Part shown: positions 16,169 to 24,794 of the stretch, piece by piece | Layout: each line of letters starts with the position of its first letter | How positions within the stretch are numbered: position 1 is the stretch's first letter | From: Endozoicomonas sp. G2_2 | GTDB lineage: Bacteria; Pseudomonadota; Gammaproteobacteria; Nevskiales; Salinisphaeraceae | Direction of reading: 5' to 3' | Length of the DNA stretch: 57,069 nucleotides | NCBI RefSeq assembly: GCF_017744135.1 | Contig: NZ_JAGHQU010000018.1 | Location: 1-57,069, forward strand | Notes under the pieces: generated by a model | The model's database searches: none | The model's input: the letters and a program-made list of their open reading frames with translations, nothing else | What the model was told of the DNA's origin: nothing | Program-made: the position numbers and the translations under genes

Positions 16169-17728
16169 TCATTCCCCGACGTTATTGCCAACGCGATCGA
16201 TATCAGATTGCATGGGATTGTCGGCGAAGTGGTCTTTCCATAGCCGCGGGGTCAGTTCGGCCACCCGACTGGCCGGATGCACGCCCACGCGCTGGAGCAC
16301 GTCGACCAGATAAGTGTAGGGATCGACGCCGTGCAGCCGGCAGGTGCTGATCAGGCTCTGGATGATGCCGACGTGTTCGGCGCCGACCTCGGACCAGCAG
16401 AACAGCCAGTTGCGCCGCCCCATCGGGATCGGACGCAGTCCGCGCTCCAGATGATTCGTGTCGATCGGCACATCCGGATCGGTCAAAAAGACCCCGAGCG
16501 CGCCCCGGCGCTCGAGCGCATAGGCGACGGCCTTGGCCAGCGGATGTTTCGGCTCCAGATCCAGACGCTGGCACTGCACATCGCACCAGCGCCAGAAGGC
16601 GCGCACCGCGGGTTCGCTGTGCTGCGAGCGCGCCGTTTGCTTAGCCAGGCCTTCGAGGCGTTTGTCTCGGATCTCGGCTTCGACCCGATAGATCTCGCCG
16701 ATCAGCGCCAGCGCCTGCTGGGCCTGCGGATCACTGTCCAGCGCGCGTTCGAAGTATCGTCGGGTATGCGCCCAGCACTGGGCGTGGGTCACGCCCGGGC
16801 GGTTGTCGGCATAGCGCGCATACGCGCCGTAGCCGTCGGTGATCAGCGTGCCGGTAAAATGATCGGCCAGCGTGGCTTCGATATGACTTCGTGCGCGCGT
16901 CGCGGCAAACGTGAAGCTGATCTCGTCAGCGTCGCCATACAGCGGCCAGAAGTAGGCGGCCTTGAGTTGGCCGGCGCCGGCGCGCCCGGCCTTGATGGGT
17001 GTTTCGTCCATGGCCAGAACCCGGCTTTCGAGCACGTGCTCCAGCTGCGCGGCATGGATCGGCGACAGCAAGGCCGCGGTGCGACCGACCAGCTGGGTGA
17101 GCGTCGCGCGCGCCAGCTGGATGCCGCCGGCGGCCAGACGCTGATGCTGGCGATACAGCGGGATATGGAACGCGAACTTATCGACCAGCATCCCGGCCAG
17201 GAAGCTGGCGTCGGCCAGACTGCCGGTGAAGATCGCGCCGGGTACGGGCGTGGTCTGCGGCGTGGCGCTATTCCGCGGCTTGATCACCGGGGCCCGGTAT
17301 TCCAGTACTTCGTAACTGGCACGCCGCTGGGCCAGGCGGAAGGTGCTGTGGGTGGCGATGACTTCGCCGTCTTCGAGGCCTTCGGGGGGTGCAACGTCGA
17401 TCACGCGCACGGGCACGGAATCGTCAAAGCGTAGGCCGGTGTCGTTAACCGCGCCATTGCGTGTTTTCTTGCGGCGTGTGATCTCGACGGCTTCGGTTGC
17501 CGGCGGCGCCGGCGTATCCTCGATCAGGCCCGTAAACAGGCTGGCCTGGACCGCCGGATCGATTTCGACGCGCTTTTCCGACTTGGCGCCGAACAGCTGA
17601 CGCTTGAACCAGTCAAGCTGGTGCTGGGTGGCTTCAAGCTGTGATTCGACCGCGGTCAGACGTTCACGCAGCGCGGCCATATCCGCGAGCGCATCGTCGT
17701 ATTGCTGTGCCGGAACGGTCGCGGTCAA
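16169..17728 (-). CDS. tnpC: IS66 transposase TnpC (copy 1)
   Basis: A 519-residue DDE transposase of IS66. The N-terminal leucine-zipper region is followed by the IS66 zinc-finger/HTH region (LDWFKRQLFGAKSEKR). The catalytic core has VLAMDETPIKAG, TLITDGYGAYARY and THAQCWAHTRRYFERAL. The C-terminal domain has DTNHLERGLRPIPMGRRNWL, and the final SRVAELTPRLWKDHF is typical of IS66. Full length. The last gene of the tnpABC operon. Confidence 0.95.
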   Translation of the reverse strand: MTATVPAQQYDDALADMAALRERLTAVESQLEATQHQLDWFKRQLFGAKSEKRVEIDPAVQASLFTGLIEDTPAPPATEAVEITRRKKTRNGAVNDTGLRFDDSVPVRVIDVAPPEGLEDGEVIATHSTFRLAQRRASYEVLEYRAPVIKPRNSATPQTTPVPGAIFTGSLADASFLAGMLVDKFAFHIPLYRQHQRLAAGGIQLARATLTQLVGRTAALLSPIHAAQLEHVLESRVLAMDETPIKAGRAGAGQLKAAYFWPLYGDADEISFTFAATRARSHIEATLADHFTGTLITDGYGAYARYADNRPGVTHAQCWAHTRRYFERALDSDPQAQQALALIGEIYRVEAEIRDKRLEGLAKQTARSQHSEPAVRAFWRWCDVQCQRLDLEPKHPLAKAVAYALERRGALGVFLTDPDVPIDTNHLERGLRPIPMGRRNWLFCWSEVGAEHVGIIQSLISTCRLHGVDPYTYLVDVLQRVGVHPASRVAELTPRLWKDHFADNPMQSDIDRVGNNVGE

Positions 17729-17760
17729 ACGCCTGATTCCTCATCGGTTTCAAGTCATTA

Positions 17761-18123
17761 TTATACCCGATTCAGTGCCCTTGAAACGCCCGGATGCCAA
17801 CGTTTGCGGTGTTTTTTGATCACCAGATCCAGGCCTTCGATCAGCCCCTCAAAGGCGGTGTGCGATAGCGCTACGGCCGGCGATGACGCCGTGCGGTTGA
17901 TGCCGAAGCGGCCGGCTTCCAGACGCTTACTCCAGACACAATAACCGCCCGCCTCGAAGTACAGGCATTTGAGCTGCGTACGCCGACGATTGACGAAGAC
18001 AAAGCCCTGGCCGCTCAGCGGATCGCTGCCGAGTTCCCGACGCACCATCGCCGCCAGCCCGTCATACGAGCGACGCATGTCGGTCGGCTGGGTACACAGC
18101 CACAGCGTGGCCGGCGTTCTCAT
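17761..18123 (-). CDS. tnpB: IS66 accessory protein TnpB (copy 1)
   Basis: 120 residues from the ATG that overlaps the tnpA stop (ATGA, 18120-18123). IS66 Orf2 signatures: CTQPTDMRRSYDGLAAMV, LSGQGFVFVNRRRTQLKCLY and YCVWSKRLEAGRF. It is needed for IS66 transposition by an unclear mechanism. It has no relation to the RNA-guided TnpB nucleases despite the name. Confidence 0.93.
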   Translation of the reverse strand: MRTPATLWLCTQPTDMRRSYDGLAAMVRRELGSDPLSGQGFVFVNRRRTQLKCLYFEAGGYCVWSKRLEAGRFGINRTASSPAVALSHTAFEGLIEGLDLVIKKHRKRWHPGVSRALNRV

Positions 18124-18404
18124 GGACGACGCAGGCGCAGGCATACGCCGTCGCCCAGATCCAGTTCGATCGTCCAGCCGCTGTCGGTATTCCCCGGCTC
18201 ATCGGCCAGCGGGGCAAACAGGGCGGACGGTGTCGATACAGGCGCCTGACTCGTCCGCAGACGCCGCTTCCAGTGTTGAAATGAGCTTTTGGACAGACCG
18301 CGCTCGGCGCAGAAGGCGACCTGGCTCTGGCCGCTCGCGGCTTGGGCATCAATCAGCTGCTGCCATTGTTCGGGCGTGTGTTTCTGGCGCGGCGAATGCG
18401 ACAT
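18120..18404 (-). CDS. tnpA: IS66 accessory protein TnpA (copy 1)
   Basis: About 94 residues starting MSHSPRQKHTPEQWQQLIDA. It has a helix-turn-helix (SGQSQVAFCAERGLSKSSFQ) and the acidic C-terminus WTIELDLGDGVCLRLRRP of IS66 Orf1. It probably binds the IS ends. It is translationally coupled to tnpB. Confidence 0.9.
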   Translation of the reverse strand: MSHSPRQKHTPEQWQQLIDAQAASGQSQVAFCAERGLSKSSFQHWKRRLRTSQAPVSTPSALFAPLADEPGNTDSGWTIELDLGDGVCLRLRRP

Positions 18405-18768
18405 GGCGATGACTCTCGGGGTGATGGCGGTGAGAGTCACCATAGCTAGCGCGTACTCAGGCGAGAATAACGTCTTCGTTTAACCGCTTACGTTGGAAAC
18501 GGCGTTGACCCGCCGCGACGAGGTCACGGCACAGCTGGAGATGTGCGTGGCCGAACGTGCGACCGCGCAGACGCTGGCCACGGAGCGTCAGCGCATAATT
18601 GACCGGCTGGAAAAGGAACGCGCCGCGGCCGCGCGGCGAGCATCAAGGAAACATACGTGAGCATGAGTCCGATACGTTCGCTGAAATCCGCAACTGTGTT
18701 TGGCCCGATTTTATCGCCCGCGTCTGGCCGGTCGGACCTCTGATAGAGCTGTTATTTTCTCTCAGGTA

Positions 18769-19050
18769 TCAGCCAAAAAGCGTGCTATGTGATCCGAGTC
18801 GTGCCAACCGAAGCGTGTGATCATCGGCGCTCCAGTAAATCAATAGCAAATCGGGTTTGATATGACATTCACGATAGCCTGCCCAGTTGCCACTTAGGCT
18901 GTGATCGCGATATCGAGCAGCCAAAGGCCGGTCCGTGGCCAACGCCGTCAACACAGCCTCGAGCATCTTATCCAGCGTGTTCCGATGCTTTCCCTTGGCT
19001 TCTCGCTTGTAATCGCGTTTGAAGGCGGACGATCGCTCAATCGTCCGCAT
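18769..19050 (-). CDS. yafQ: YafQ-family mRNA interferase toxin
   Basis: 93 residues of the RelE/YafQ fold. Features: FKRDYKREAKGKHRNTLDKM at the N-terminus, RYRDHSLSGNWAGYRECHIK with the conserved His and Arg, PDLLLIYW, and the terminal RLGSHSTLF typical of YafQ. The toxin cleaves mRNA in the ribosome. Its 5' end overlaps the antitoxin gene by 14 bp (19037-19050), the usual DinJ-YafQ arrangement. Both genes look intact. Confidence 0.93.
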   Translation of the reverse strand: MRTIERSSAFKRDYKREAKGKHRNTLDKMLEAVLTALATDRPLAARYRDHSLSGNWAGYRECHIKPDLLLIYWSADDHTLRLARLGSHSTLFG

Positions 19051-19306
19051 GCAGGTCGGCCATCAGATCATCGACCGTTTCAAAGCGCCTCCCCTTGCCG
19101 GCCTCAAGCTCGGCAATGGCCTCGCGTGTTGTGGCAGTGGGCACCTTTACATCAAAAGGCAGACGATGCTCGTCAGCGACCCTCAGCAGCAACAAACGAA
19201 TCGCATCAGAAACAGTCAGTCCCATGGCCTCAAGCGCTTCAGAAGCGCGTGCCTTTGTATCCTCGTCAATACGGGCGCGCACATAAGTGTTGGCAGTGCT
19301 CATCAC
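19037..19306 (-). CDS. dinJ: RelB/DinJ-family antitoxin
   Basis: 89 residues. The N-terminal ribbon-helix-helix (NTYVRARIDEDTKARASEAL) and GLTVSDAIRLLLLRVADE are classic DinJ. The C-terminal tail binds YafQ. It is the first gene of the pair and is preceded by a dyad operator. It stabilises the replicon or island. Confidence 0.93.
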   Translation of the reverse strand: MMSTANTYVRARIDEDTKARASEALEAMGLTVSDAIRLLLLRVADEHRLPFDVKVPTATTREAIAELEAGKGRRFETVDDLMADLHADD

Positions 19307-19334
19307 AAGAGTCCGTTAGTAACCTTACCAATAC

Positions 19335-19355
19335 TGTAGTCCTTTTGTGACTACA
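19335..19355. promoter_or_regulatory. operator dyad of the dinJ-yafQ operon
   Basis: TGTAGTC and its exact complement GACTACA are separated by CTTTTGT. The dyad is centred about 40 bp upstream of the dinJ start. Position and symmetry fit a binding site for the ribbon-helix-helix antitoxin. Confidence 0.6.
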
Positions 19356-19435
19356 TATTCAACCGAAACGTTACCGATTCGCGCGATGTGTCCCGTTTCA
19401 AGCGTTGACCGATTTCACATGTTTGGATTTGCCTC

Positions 19436-19873
19436 ATGTTCATTGCACTACTTATCGTGACCTTTGGCCTTGCGCTGGCCACGAGCGCGGTCGTTGCACG
19501 CCTGTTCAACGGCTCGATCACCGGCATCATGGATCTGATCACACCCGGCAAGATGGCCAGCTCGTGGCGCCGCTATCTTTATTTCGCGATCTGTGTCGTC
19601 GGGGTTTCGGGCGGCGTGCGAATCGACCAGATCGAGCGCTATATCACACCCCAGCTACGCGAGACGCAGGCGCTTGCGCTCACAGGCGATCGCTGGATAC
19701 TCGAGGTCTATCGCACGCTCATCGGGACACTGTCGAGCATCGCCTGGCTGCTGCTCGTGTTCTTCGTCGTCGCGCTGGTCGTATATGTGATCAAGCGCGG
19801 CCTCGAGCTGCGCGCAGGGCATCGGGACGCCGAGTCCGCGCCGAATGCGAGCGATGAGGCGCGGAAGTCCTGA
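19436..19873 (+). CDS. inner-membrane protein of unknown function
   Basis: 145 residues with three hydrophobic spans: residues 2-24 (FIALLIVTFGLALATSAVVA), about 45-62 (YLYFAICVVGVSGGVRI) and about 98-120 (AWLLLVFFVVALVVYVI). The charged C-terminal tail is rich in Ala, Glu, Asp and Arg. The predicted topology leaves the tail in the cytoplasm. I recognise no family. Confidence 0.6.
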   Translation: MFIALLIVTFGLALATSAVVARLFNGSITGIMDLITPGKMASSWRRYLYFAICVVGVSGGVRIDQIERYITPQLRETQALALTGDRWILEVYRTLIGTLSSIAWLLLVFFVVALVVYVIKRGLELRAGHRDAESAPNASDEARKS

Positions 19874-19941
19874 GTCTGCGAAATCGATAGACGGGAGATG
19901 AGCACGTATGCTCGATAATCCGATGACACGGAAATGGCCTG

Positions 19942-20178
19942 ATGGATAGTCGCATCTACAGGATACTCAGCGTCGCCAACGCGATGAGTGCCAGTCGCGG
20001 TTCTGATAAGGACTGTGCCTCCACGGGTGAGCAGATTGCGGGTGCGATCGTCGCAGGGCACCATGAATGGGCAGGTTTCACGGATAGTGATGGCTACAGC
20101 GATACCATTGCCATGATTGGGCGACTGGGCCAGGAGTGGTTCGAAATCGCCCGCCAAGCGCAAGACACCTCTCGGTAA
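19942..20178 (+). CDS. small hypothetical protein
   Basis: 78 residues, starting MDSRIYRILSVANAMSASRG and ending QEWFEIARQAQDTSR. Hydrophilic with no motif I know. It could be a fragment. It faces the truncated molybdoenzyme gene, and the two 3' ends are close. Confidence 0.3.
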   Translation: MDSRIYRILSVANAMSASRGSDKDCASTGEQIAGAIVAGHHEWAGFTDSDGYSDTIAMIGRLGQEWFEIARQAQDTSR

Positions 20179-20354
20179 TTGTCACCCGTCTGACTCGAGG
20201 ACAAGCCGCGAGATTTGAGCCCGGCGGGCGTGTCGGACAAACGATAAGCGCCGTACGGCGAGACGTTCGCCCCAGGTGTCGGTGTCGAAAACATGAGACC
20301 GGGAGTATTCCTTAACCCGTTCGCAACCGTCCGCGGAAACGGGGCAGAACCCCT

Positions 20355-20810
20355 AGGATTGCCGGCTCGTTCGAGATTTCGCCCGGCACTGTCCGTGCCC
20401 GGCGTAAACCAGGCGCCGGTTGGCAGAATTACTACGCCAGGCATCAACGTGTCGCTGACGGATACGCCGACCAGACAAGCGCCGCGCTCGTTGAACAGCC
20501 GAGCGATATCACCCTCGCAAAGTCCGCGACTCCTGGCGTCTTCTACGGCGAACGTGGCGATTTCGCATCCGTCGATCTTATCGGCCTGACTGTCGCCGAC
20601 GCTATCGAGTTGGCTATGGAGGCGGTTCGCCGGCTGCGGTGACAGCAGGTAGAGCGGAAACGGTGCCTCACGACGACTGCCAAGCCATTCCGTAGGCTCT
20701 ATCCATGATGGATATTGTGAACAGTCGTCATACCCGAAGCCAGCAATCTCATACGAGTACAGCTCAATGCGGCCGGACGGCGTGCTTCGAGGGTGAGAAC
20801 CCGTTATCAG
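20355..20810 (-). pseudogene. molybdopterin oxidoreductase (BisC/TorA-like), C-terminal fragment
   Basis: About 150 codons match the molybdopterin-dinucleotide-binding domain of biotin-sulfoxide/TMAO-type reductases: TPSGRIELYSYEIAGFGYDD, YLLSPQPANRLHSQLDS, EGDIARLFNERGACLVG and LPTGAWFTPG. Everything N-terminal (about 600 residues with the cofactor core) is absent, and the last ~20 residues after AGNP are replaced. It is a gene fragment without function. Confidence 0.8.
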
Positions 20811-20922
20811 GAACAGCACGTCTGCCAACGGCGTTGCACTCGGCGCTCTACATCGATCGTATCTGTAGCTAGGGCACCAACCGCGACATCGCTGAAAGAC
20901 TGACCGCCCTGGCGTGCGGCGT

Positions 20923-21480
20923 TCAAGAATACGCGAAACTAGACATAACCTCATCTGTACTGACGACTTTGCAAAACTCCCCGTTTAAGCTAGCTAAATT
21001 AATTCGATGGATTTGTTCAGCAGTAATTGACTCGCCCCTTATGTCCTTTCGATCAAATGTCGCGGTACTGTCGGCAACCAGCCGAACCGTGAAGCCAAGA
21101 TCACTTGCCATGCGTGTCGTGGTCGAAACACAATGATCAGTCGTAAATCCGGTGATTACGAGCTTTAATAAGTCATTATCGCGAAGGTATGCTTCTAGGC
21201 CCGTGCCTAGAAACGCGTTGTGGACAGATTTTGTGAAAACGACTTCATCGTTTGAGGGTGCGGTTTCGGTCTTGAAGGCATATCCTGGCGAGTCCGGATT
21301 GAGAGGTGAGTCTGGGTTGGCGGATCGGTGTCTGATGTGAATTATTGGTAAGTTCCTAGATCGCCATAGCTGAAGTAAGTTGGCCATGTTCTGTTCGGTT
21401 GAAGAATTGTTGCGTGTGCCCCAAATAGCATCGTCGAACGCATTTTGAACGTCGATTAGGATCAAGGCGGTGTGGTCCAT
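20923..21480 (-). CDS. isochorismatase-like cysteine hydrolase
   Basis: About 185 residues from MDHTALILIDVQNAFDD, where the family normally begins; an upstream Met would add 14 atypical residues. The catalytic set of the superfamily is present: Asp in LIDVQNAF, Lys in FTKSVHNAF and Cys in GFTTDHCVSTTTRMASDLG. Members hydrolyse amides or vinyl ethers (nicotinamidase, isochorismatase, and so on); the substrate is not evident. It is followed on the same strand by the molybdoenzyme fragment and preceded by a DJ-1/PfpI gene. Confidence 0.85.
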   Translation of the reverse strand: MDHTALILIDVQNAFDDAIWGTRNNSSTEQNMANLLQLWRSRNLPIIHIRHRSANPDSPLNPDSPGYAFKTETAPSNDEVVFTKSVHNAFLGTGLEAYLRDNDLLKLVITGFTTDHCVSTTTRMASDLGFTVRLVADSTATFDRKDIRGESITAEQIHRINLASLNGEFCKVVSTDEVMSSFAYS

Positions 21481-21540
21481 AATTTTCTCACTTGGGTTCT
21501 TGGCTAGAAACGCGAAATCCATCGACGCGTAACCAAGTCA

Positions 21541-22230
21541 TCACGGATTGTTGCGCAATGCACCGAGCTTTTCGGCTTGGCGCCTCAGCGACAAAAGGCG
21601 GCGGTCCAGATCGGCTTGAACAGAGTCGCGGATTTCCCCAGGCGCAGTTGTAGGCAAGCCGGCGTTGAATGGCGGACAGGGGCTGTATTCCAACTGCAAT
21701 TGGATCCGTTGTGCGACTTCGTCGCCGAAAATAACTGCGATCAGTGTGAGAGCGAAATCGATACCGGCCGTTACGCCACCACCGGTCACGAGATGGTCGT
21801 CGCAAACCACGCGTTCTGCGACCGGCGTGGCGTCAAAGCAAGTCAGCATATCTCTCCACGCCCAGTGACAGGCCGCTCGCCTACCAACGAGCAATCCGGC
21901 AGCGCCCAGAATCAGCGATCCGGTACAGACTGACGTGACGTATTTCGCACGGGCCGCCAATCGCCGGATCGAAGCCATGAACTCGGCGTCTTCAGCCGCG
22001 TCCAGGCACCCGAAACCGCCCGGCACACATAGGATGTCGCAGGCCTCGATATCACTCAGATCTGTCAGGCCCGAGAGCGTGAAACCGTCCAGCTGAATCG
22101 ATCGGGCCTCTTTCGAGGCCACAATCACCTCGCACCCGGGACATCGGCTCAGGAACTGATGCGGACCGGCAAAATCCAGCGGAGTGAGGCCGGGGTATAT
22201 CGGAAAGACGGTCTGGACGGGTTGAATCAT
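21541..22230 (-). CDS. DJ-1/PfpI family protein (isonitrile hydratase-like)
   Basis: 229 residues. The nucleophile elbow is SVCTGSLILGAAGLL, with Cys near residue 101. CDILCVPGGFG supplies the oxyanion region, and AACHWAWRDML and TGGGVTAGIDFAL are typical of the InhA/GlxA-type branch. It lacks the AraC domain found in the neighbouring divergent GlxA-type regulator, so it is probably the enzyme or sensor counterpart. About 60 bp separate its stop from the isochorismatase start; the two are likely co-transcribed. Confidence 0.85.
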   Translation of the reverse strand: MIQPVQTVFPIYPGLTPLDFAGPHQFLSRCPGCEVIVASKEARSIQLDGFTLSGLTDLSDIEACDILCVPGGFGCLDAAEDAEFMASIRRLAARAKYVTSVCTGSLILGAAGLLVGRRAACHWAWRDMLTCFDATPVAERVVCDDHLVTGGGVTAGIDFALTLIAVIFGDEVAQRIQLQLEYSPCPPFNAGLPTTAPGEIRDSVQADLDRRLLSLRRQAEKLGALRNNP

Positions 22231-22314
22231 GAGCGCTTACCTACGCCGAGCTTTTGAAGCACGTTAGCGCTGTCGGTGCTAGGCTGAAACGACGTATTTC
22301 CCTCTTTTTCAGCC

Positions 22315-23271
22315 ATGCCGCATCAAGTCGGCTTCTTTATATACCCCCGGTATCAGATACTCGATCTCGCCGGCGCGATGTCGGTGTTTCAGACCGCTGG
22401 CGCGCTGTCGGCGGACGCTGTCTATCAGCAGCGGGTCGTATCTGCGGTCGGCGGCCAGATCGAAAATAGCGCGGGCCTCGCAGTGGAATCCGATCGTCTA
22501 CGCTTCGATACCTTCTTCGATACGTTCATCGTCGTGGGAGGCGGCAATACCGATGTGGTCACGCGGCCCGACCAGCAATTGATCCGGCGGATCTGCGAAA
22601 AAAGTCACCGCGTGGCAAGTGTCTGTACGGGCGCGTTCATTCTGGCCGCCTCCGGCCTGCTCGATGGCCGACGGGCCACGACCCACTGGGCCCGGGTGGC
22701 GGAACTGAGAAGACGTTACCCACGAATCAGCGTCGAACCCGATCCGATCTTCATTCGAGACGGTCAGATCTGGACATCGGCGGGCATCACATCGGGAATC
22801 GACATGGCGCTTGCGATGGTTGCCGAAGATCACGGCGATGATCTCGCTCGCGATATCGCGCGCGAGCTCGTGGTCTATTACCGGCGACCCGGCGGCCAAT
22901 CTCAATTCTCCGGAATGGCCGAATTAACGCCCGAGTCCGAGCGCATCCAACGTGTCCTGGACCATATCCGCACACACCTCCAGCTGCCGCTGAAAGCCCC
23001 CGATCTCGCCGCCGTCGCGAACTTGAGCCCCCGACAGTTCGCGCGTGTATTCCGTCGCGAAACCGGAGAAACGCCGGCAAAAGCAGTCGAGCGGCTCCGC
23101 GCCGAAGCAGCACGCCAGCGTATCGAAAAGCACGACCGCCCGATCGAGCAGGTCGCGATCGATATCGGGTTCGGCGACTCAGAGCGCATGCGTCGTGCGT
23201 TCATACGCTGGTATGGCCTGTCACCCCAGACGATACGGCGGGCCGCGCGAACACATACCAAGCCTCGTTGA
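22315..23271 (+). CDS. GlxA-family transcriptional regulator (DJ-1/PfpI + AraC)
   Basis: 318 residues. The N-terminal DJ-1/PfpI domain spans about 5-190 (VGFFIYPRYQILDLAGAMSV, SVCTGAFILAASGLL, WTSAGITSGIDMALAM). An AraC HTH domain occupies about 215-315 (LAAVANLSPRQFARVFRRET, IGFGDSERMRRAFIRWYGLS). Such regulators sense small molecules through the PfpI-like fold. It is divergent from the DJ-1 gene, 84 bp apart, and likely controls it. Confidence 0.92.
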   Translation: MPHQVGFFIYPRYQILDLAGAMSVFQTAGALSADAVYQQRVVSAVGGQIENSAGLAVESDRLRFDTFFDTFIVVGGGNTDVVTRPDQQLIRRICEKSHRVASVCTGAFILAASGLLDGRRATTHWARVAELRRRYPRISVEPDPIFIRDGQIWTSAGITSGIDMALAMVAEDHGDDLARDIARELVVYYRRPGGQSQFSGMAELTPESERIQRVLDHIRTHLQLPLKAPDLAAVANLSPRQFARVFRRETGETPAKAVERLRAEAARQRIEKHDRPIEQVAIDIGFGDSERMRRAFIRWYGLSPQTIRRAARTHTKPR

Positions 23272-23479
23272 AAACCAGCGTTAGCAGGATGTCTTTCACG
23301 TTTTATAGATGTAAGCTGCATCTATCAAAGCAGAGCGCGCCGGCTCGTGACGACATGTCACGGAAAAGCATTTCACCCTGTTCCCGATCTGCGATCGCTG
23401 TACCGTGACGAAGCGGCACAACATCAGACCTACATTCGATGCGCGCTGTTGTGCTTCTATTTTTAATCGGAGATTGGCA

Positions 23480-24427
23480 ATGAAAGTGGTCGCGTTTGAT
23501 GAGTTCGGACCTGCAAGCAATCTTCGCGTCGTAGAGCATCGCAAGCCGAGCTGCGACAGCGAGGAAGTGCTGATCAAGACACGCGCTGTCAGCGTTAATC
23601 CGGTAGACGTCAAAACTCGCCAGGGTGGCGCCTTGGCGAGCAAGTTACGCGCCCACCTGCCACTCGTGCTCGGCTGGGATATCGCCGGCGATGTCGTCGA
23701 AGTGGGCTCGAATGTAAGAGATCGATTTACCGAGGGTGACGCCGTCTTCGGCATGATTTGTTTCCCGAATCCGCCCAATGGTTATGCCGAATACGTGGCG
23801 GCTCCGGCAAGTGATATTACCCTTGTACCCACCGGCATAAGTTATGAAGCCGCGGCGGCATCGACGCTCGCTGCTCTGACCGCTTGGCAAGCCTTTACGC
23901 ACTTTGGCCATCTCCGAAGCGGCGATACGGTTCTGATTCACGCGGCAAGTGGCGGCGTCGGCCATTTTGCCGTGCAGATAGCCAAGCACCTTGGCGCAAA
24001 TGTCATCGCCACCTCGTCGGGCCGCAATAAAGCGTTTGTCGAATCCCTGGGGGCCGATCAACACCTAGACTACAAGTCCGTGAATTTCGAGGAGACGCTG
24101 AGCGATATCGATTTTTGTCTTGAAACTCAGGGCGGTAAGCACTTCGAAAGAACCGTCAAAGTCATGCGGCGCGGGGGGACGATTGTCAACCTGCCATCGG
24201 GATTAGAGGAAGACGCCAAAAACGCTGCCGATACTAAAAAACTCCAAGTCAACTACTTCATGAATGTCTTTCCAAGCGGCAACGACATGTCCGAGCTTGC
24301 CAACCTGCTTGGCGACGGCGTAATTACACCGCATGTGTCGAAAGTATTCGATTTGAGCGAGACCGCTTCTGCCCATGAGCAGATCGAAACTGGCCGGACC
24401 GTCGGAAAGATTGTGATCCGACCGTAA
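23480..24427 (+). CDS. NADP-dependent quinone oxidoreductase-like MDR enzyme
   Basis: 315 residues starting MKVVAFDEFGP, with CGGAGA 7-11 bp upstream. The GroES-like N-terminal half (VNPVDVKTRQGG, LGWDIAGDVVEVGS) is followed by a Rossmann domain (VLIHAASGGVGHFAVQIAKH, the AxxGVG nucleotide-binding motif). The C-terminus ends GRTVGKIVIRP. No catalytic-zinc Cys motif is seen, so it belongs to the zinc-free quinone reductase branch. It follows the GlxA-type regulator by 200 bp. Confidence 0.88.
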   Translation: MKVVAFDEFGPASNLRVVEHRKPSCDSEEVLIKTRAVSVNPVDVKTRQGGALASKLRAHLPLVLGWDIAGDVVEVGSNVRDRFTEGDAVFGMICFPNPPNGYAEYVAAPASDITLVPTGISYEAAAASTLAALTAWQAFTHFGHLRSGDTVLIHAASGGVGHFAVQIAKHLGANVIATSSGRNKAFVESLGADQHLDYKSVNFEETLSDIDFCLETQGGKHFERTVKVMRRGGTIVNLPSGLEEDAKNAADTKKLQVNYFMNVFPSGNDMSELANLLGDGVITPHVSKVFDLSETASAHEQIETGRTVGKIVIRP

Positions 24428-24794
24428 GCTCGCCTCAGCTTCATCTCAGCGTTACGACATACGCCAAGAACGCGCGTAGTTTGCGCAATGATCAAGTAAC
24501 CAGTCGATTCGCATTCGCTTGCCTGGGCCGGGCCGTTACTGCTTTTCTAGCGACACCGCGAAGCTACGGCGACGATAATCCTAGCTTTACGATGCTTTAG
24601 CGACCTCCACCACTGCTTGAATTCTGTATTGGATGACGTGTGACGCGTCATTGGCACACTTAAAGGCGTTTTGGTCCGCGAATGGACGTGAATAATCCAG
24701 CATAGTATGACGGCCTAGAACAGCGGCCTCGAAAAAATTCCGTCATTATTCTACTGAGGCGGTAAGAAGCGAAGATTCTAAATCGATTTCCGCA
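24428..24794. other. 365-bp intergenic region
   Basis: It lies between convergent genes (oxidoreductase rightward, MocR leftward). I see no ORF with support and no strong hairpin plus T-run. Nothing else stands out. Confidence 0.4.

Larger units (their letters stand above)
16161..18491 (-). mobile_element. IS66-family element, copy 1
   Basis: 2331 bp with ends GTAACCGGTCATT... and ...AACCGCTTAC; the inverted ends agree in GTAAnCGGT. It is flanked by an 8-bp direct repeat GTTGGAAA (16153-16160 and 18492-18499), the duplication length expected for IS66. It carries the three-gene set tnpA, tnpB, tnpC. It interrupts the KfrA-like gene. An apparently identical copy lies 12,200 bp to the right in the same orientation. 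Confidence 0.95.
15799..18660 (+). pseudogene. KfrA-like coiled-coil plasmid protein, broken by IS66
   Basis: Before the IS (15929-16160) the frame reads a Glu/Arg/Gln-rich coiled coil (AGRETEQIRAQARDEAQQHV). After it (18492-18660) the same frame continues as TALTRRDEVTAQLEMCVAER and ends RASRKHT. The stretch upstream of 15929 is open and resembles a KfrA N-terminal DNA-binding domain (VREAASQTIRTSAI, then GGQPRVRHYV) but has no start codon, so the 5' end also looks decayed. KfrA proteins are plasmid-encoded DNA-binding filament-like proteins affecting stability. Removing the IS and one 8-bp target copy restores the frame. Confidence 0.6.

Noticed and set aside
16277-17434. Long 385-codon frame on the plus strand inside IS66 (and the same at 28477-29634)
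   Set aside because: It is exactly antisense to the IS66 TnpC gene and arises from GC-rich third positions; it has no ribosome-binding site or known motif.
16169-18123. RNA-guided TnpB nuclease
   Set aside because: The name tnpB refers to the small IS66 accessory protein; there is no RuvC or zinc-finger nuclease sequence.
20094-20954. One complete 286-residue protein
   Set aside because: Only about codons 48-200 match a molybdoenzyme domain. Both ends are unrelated read-through sequence.
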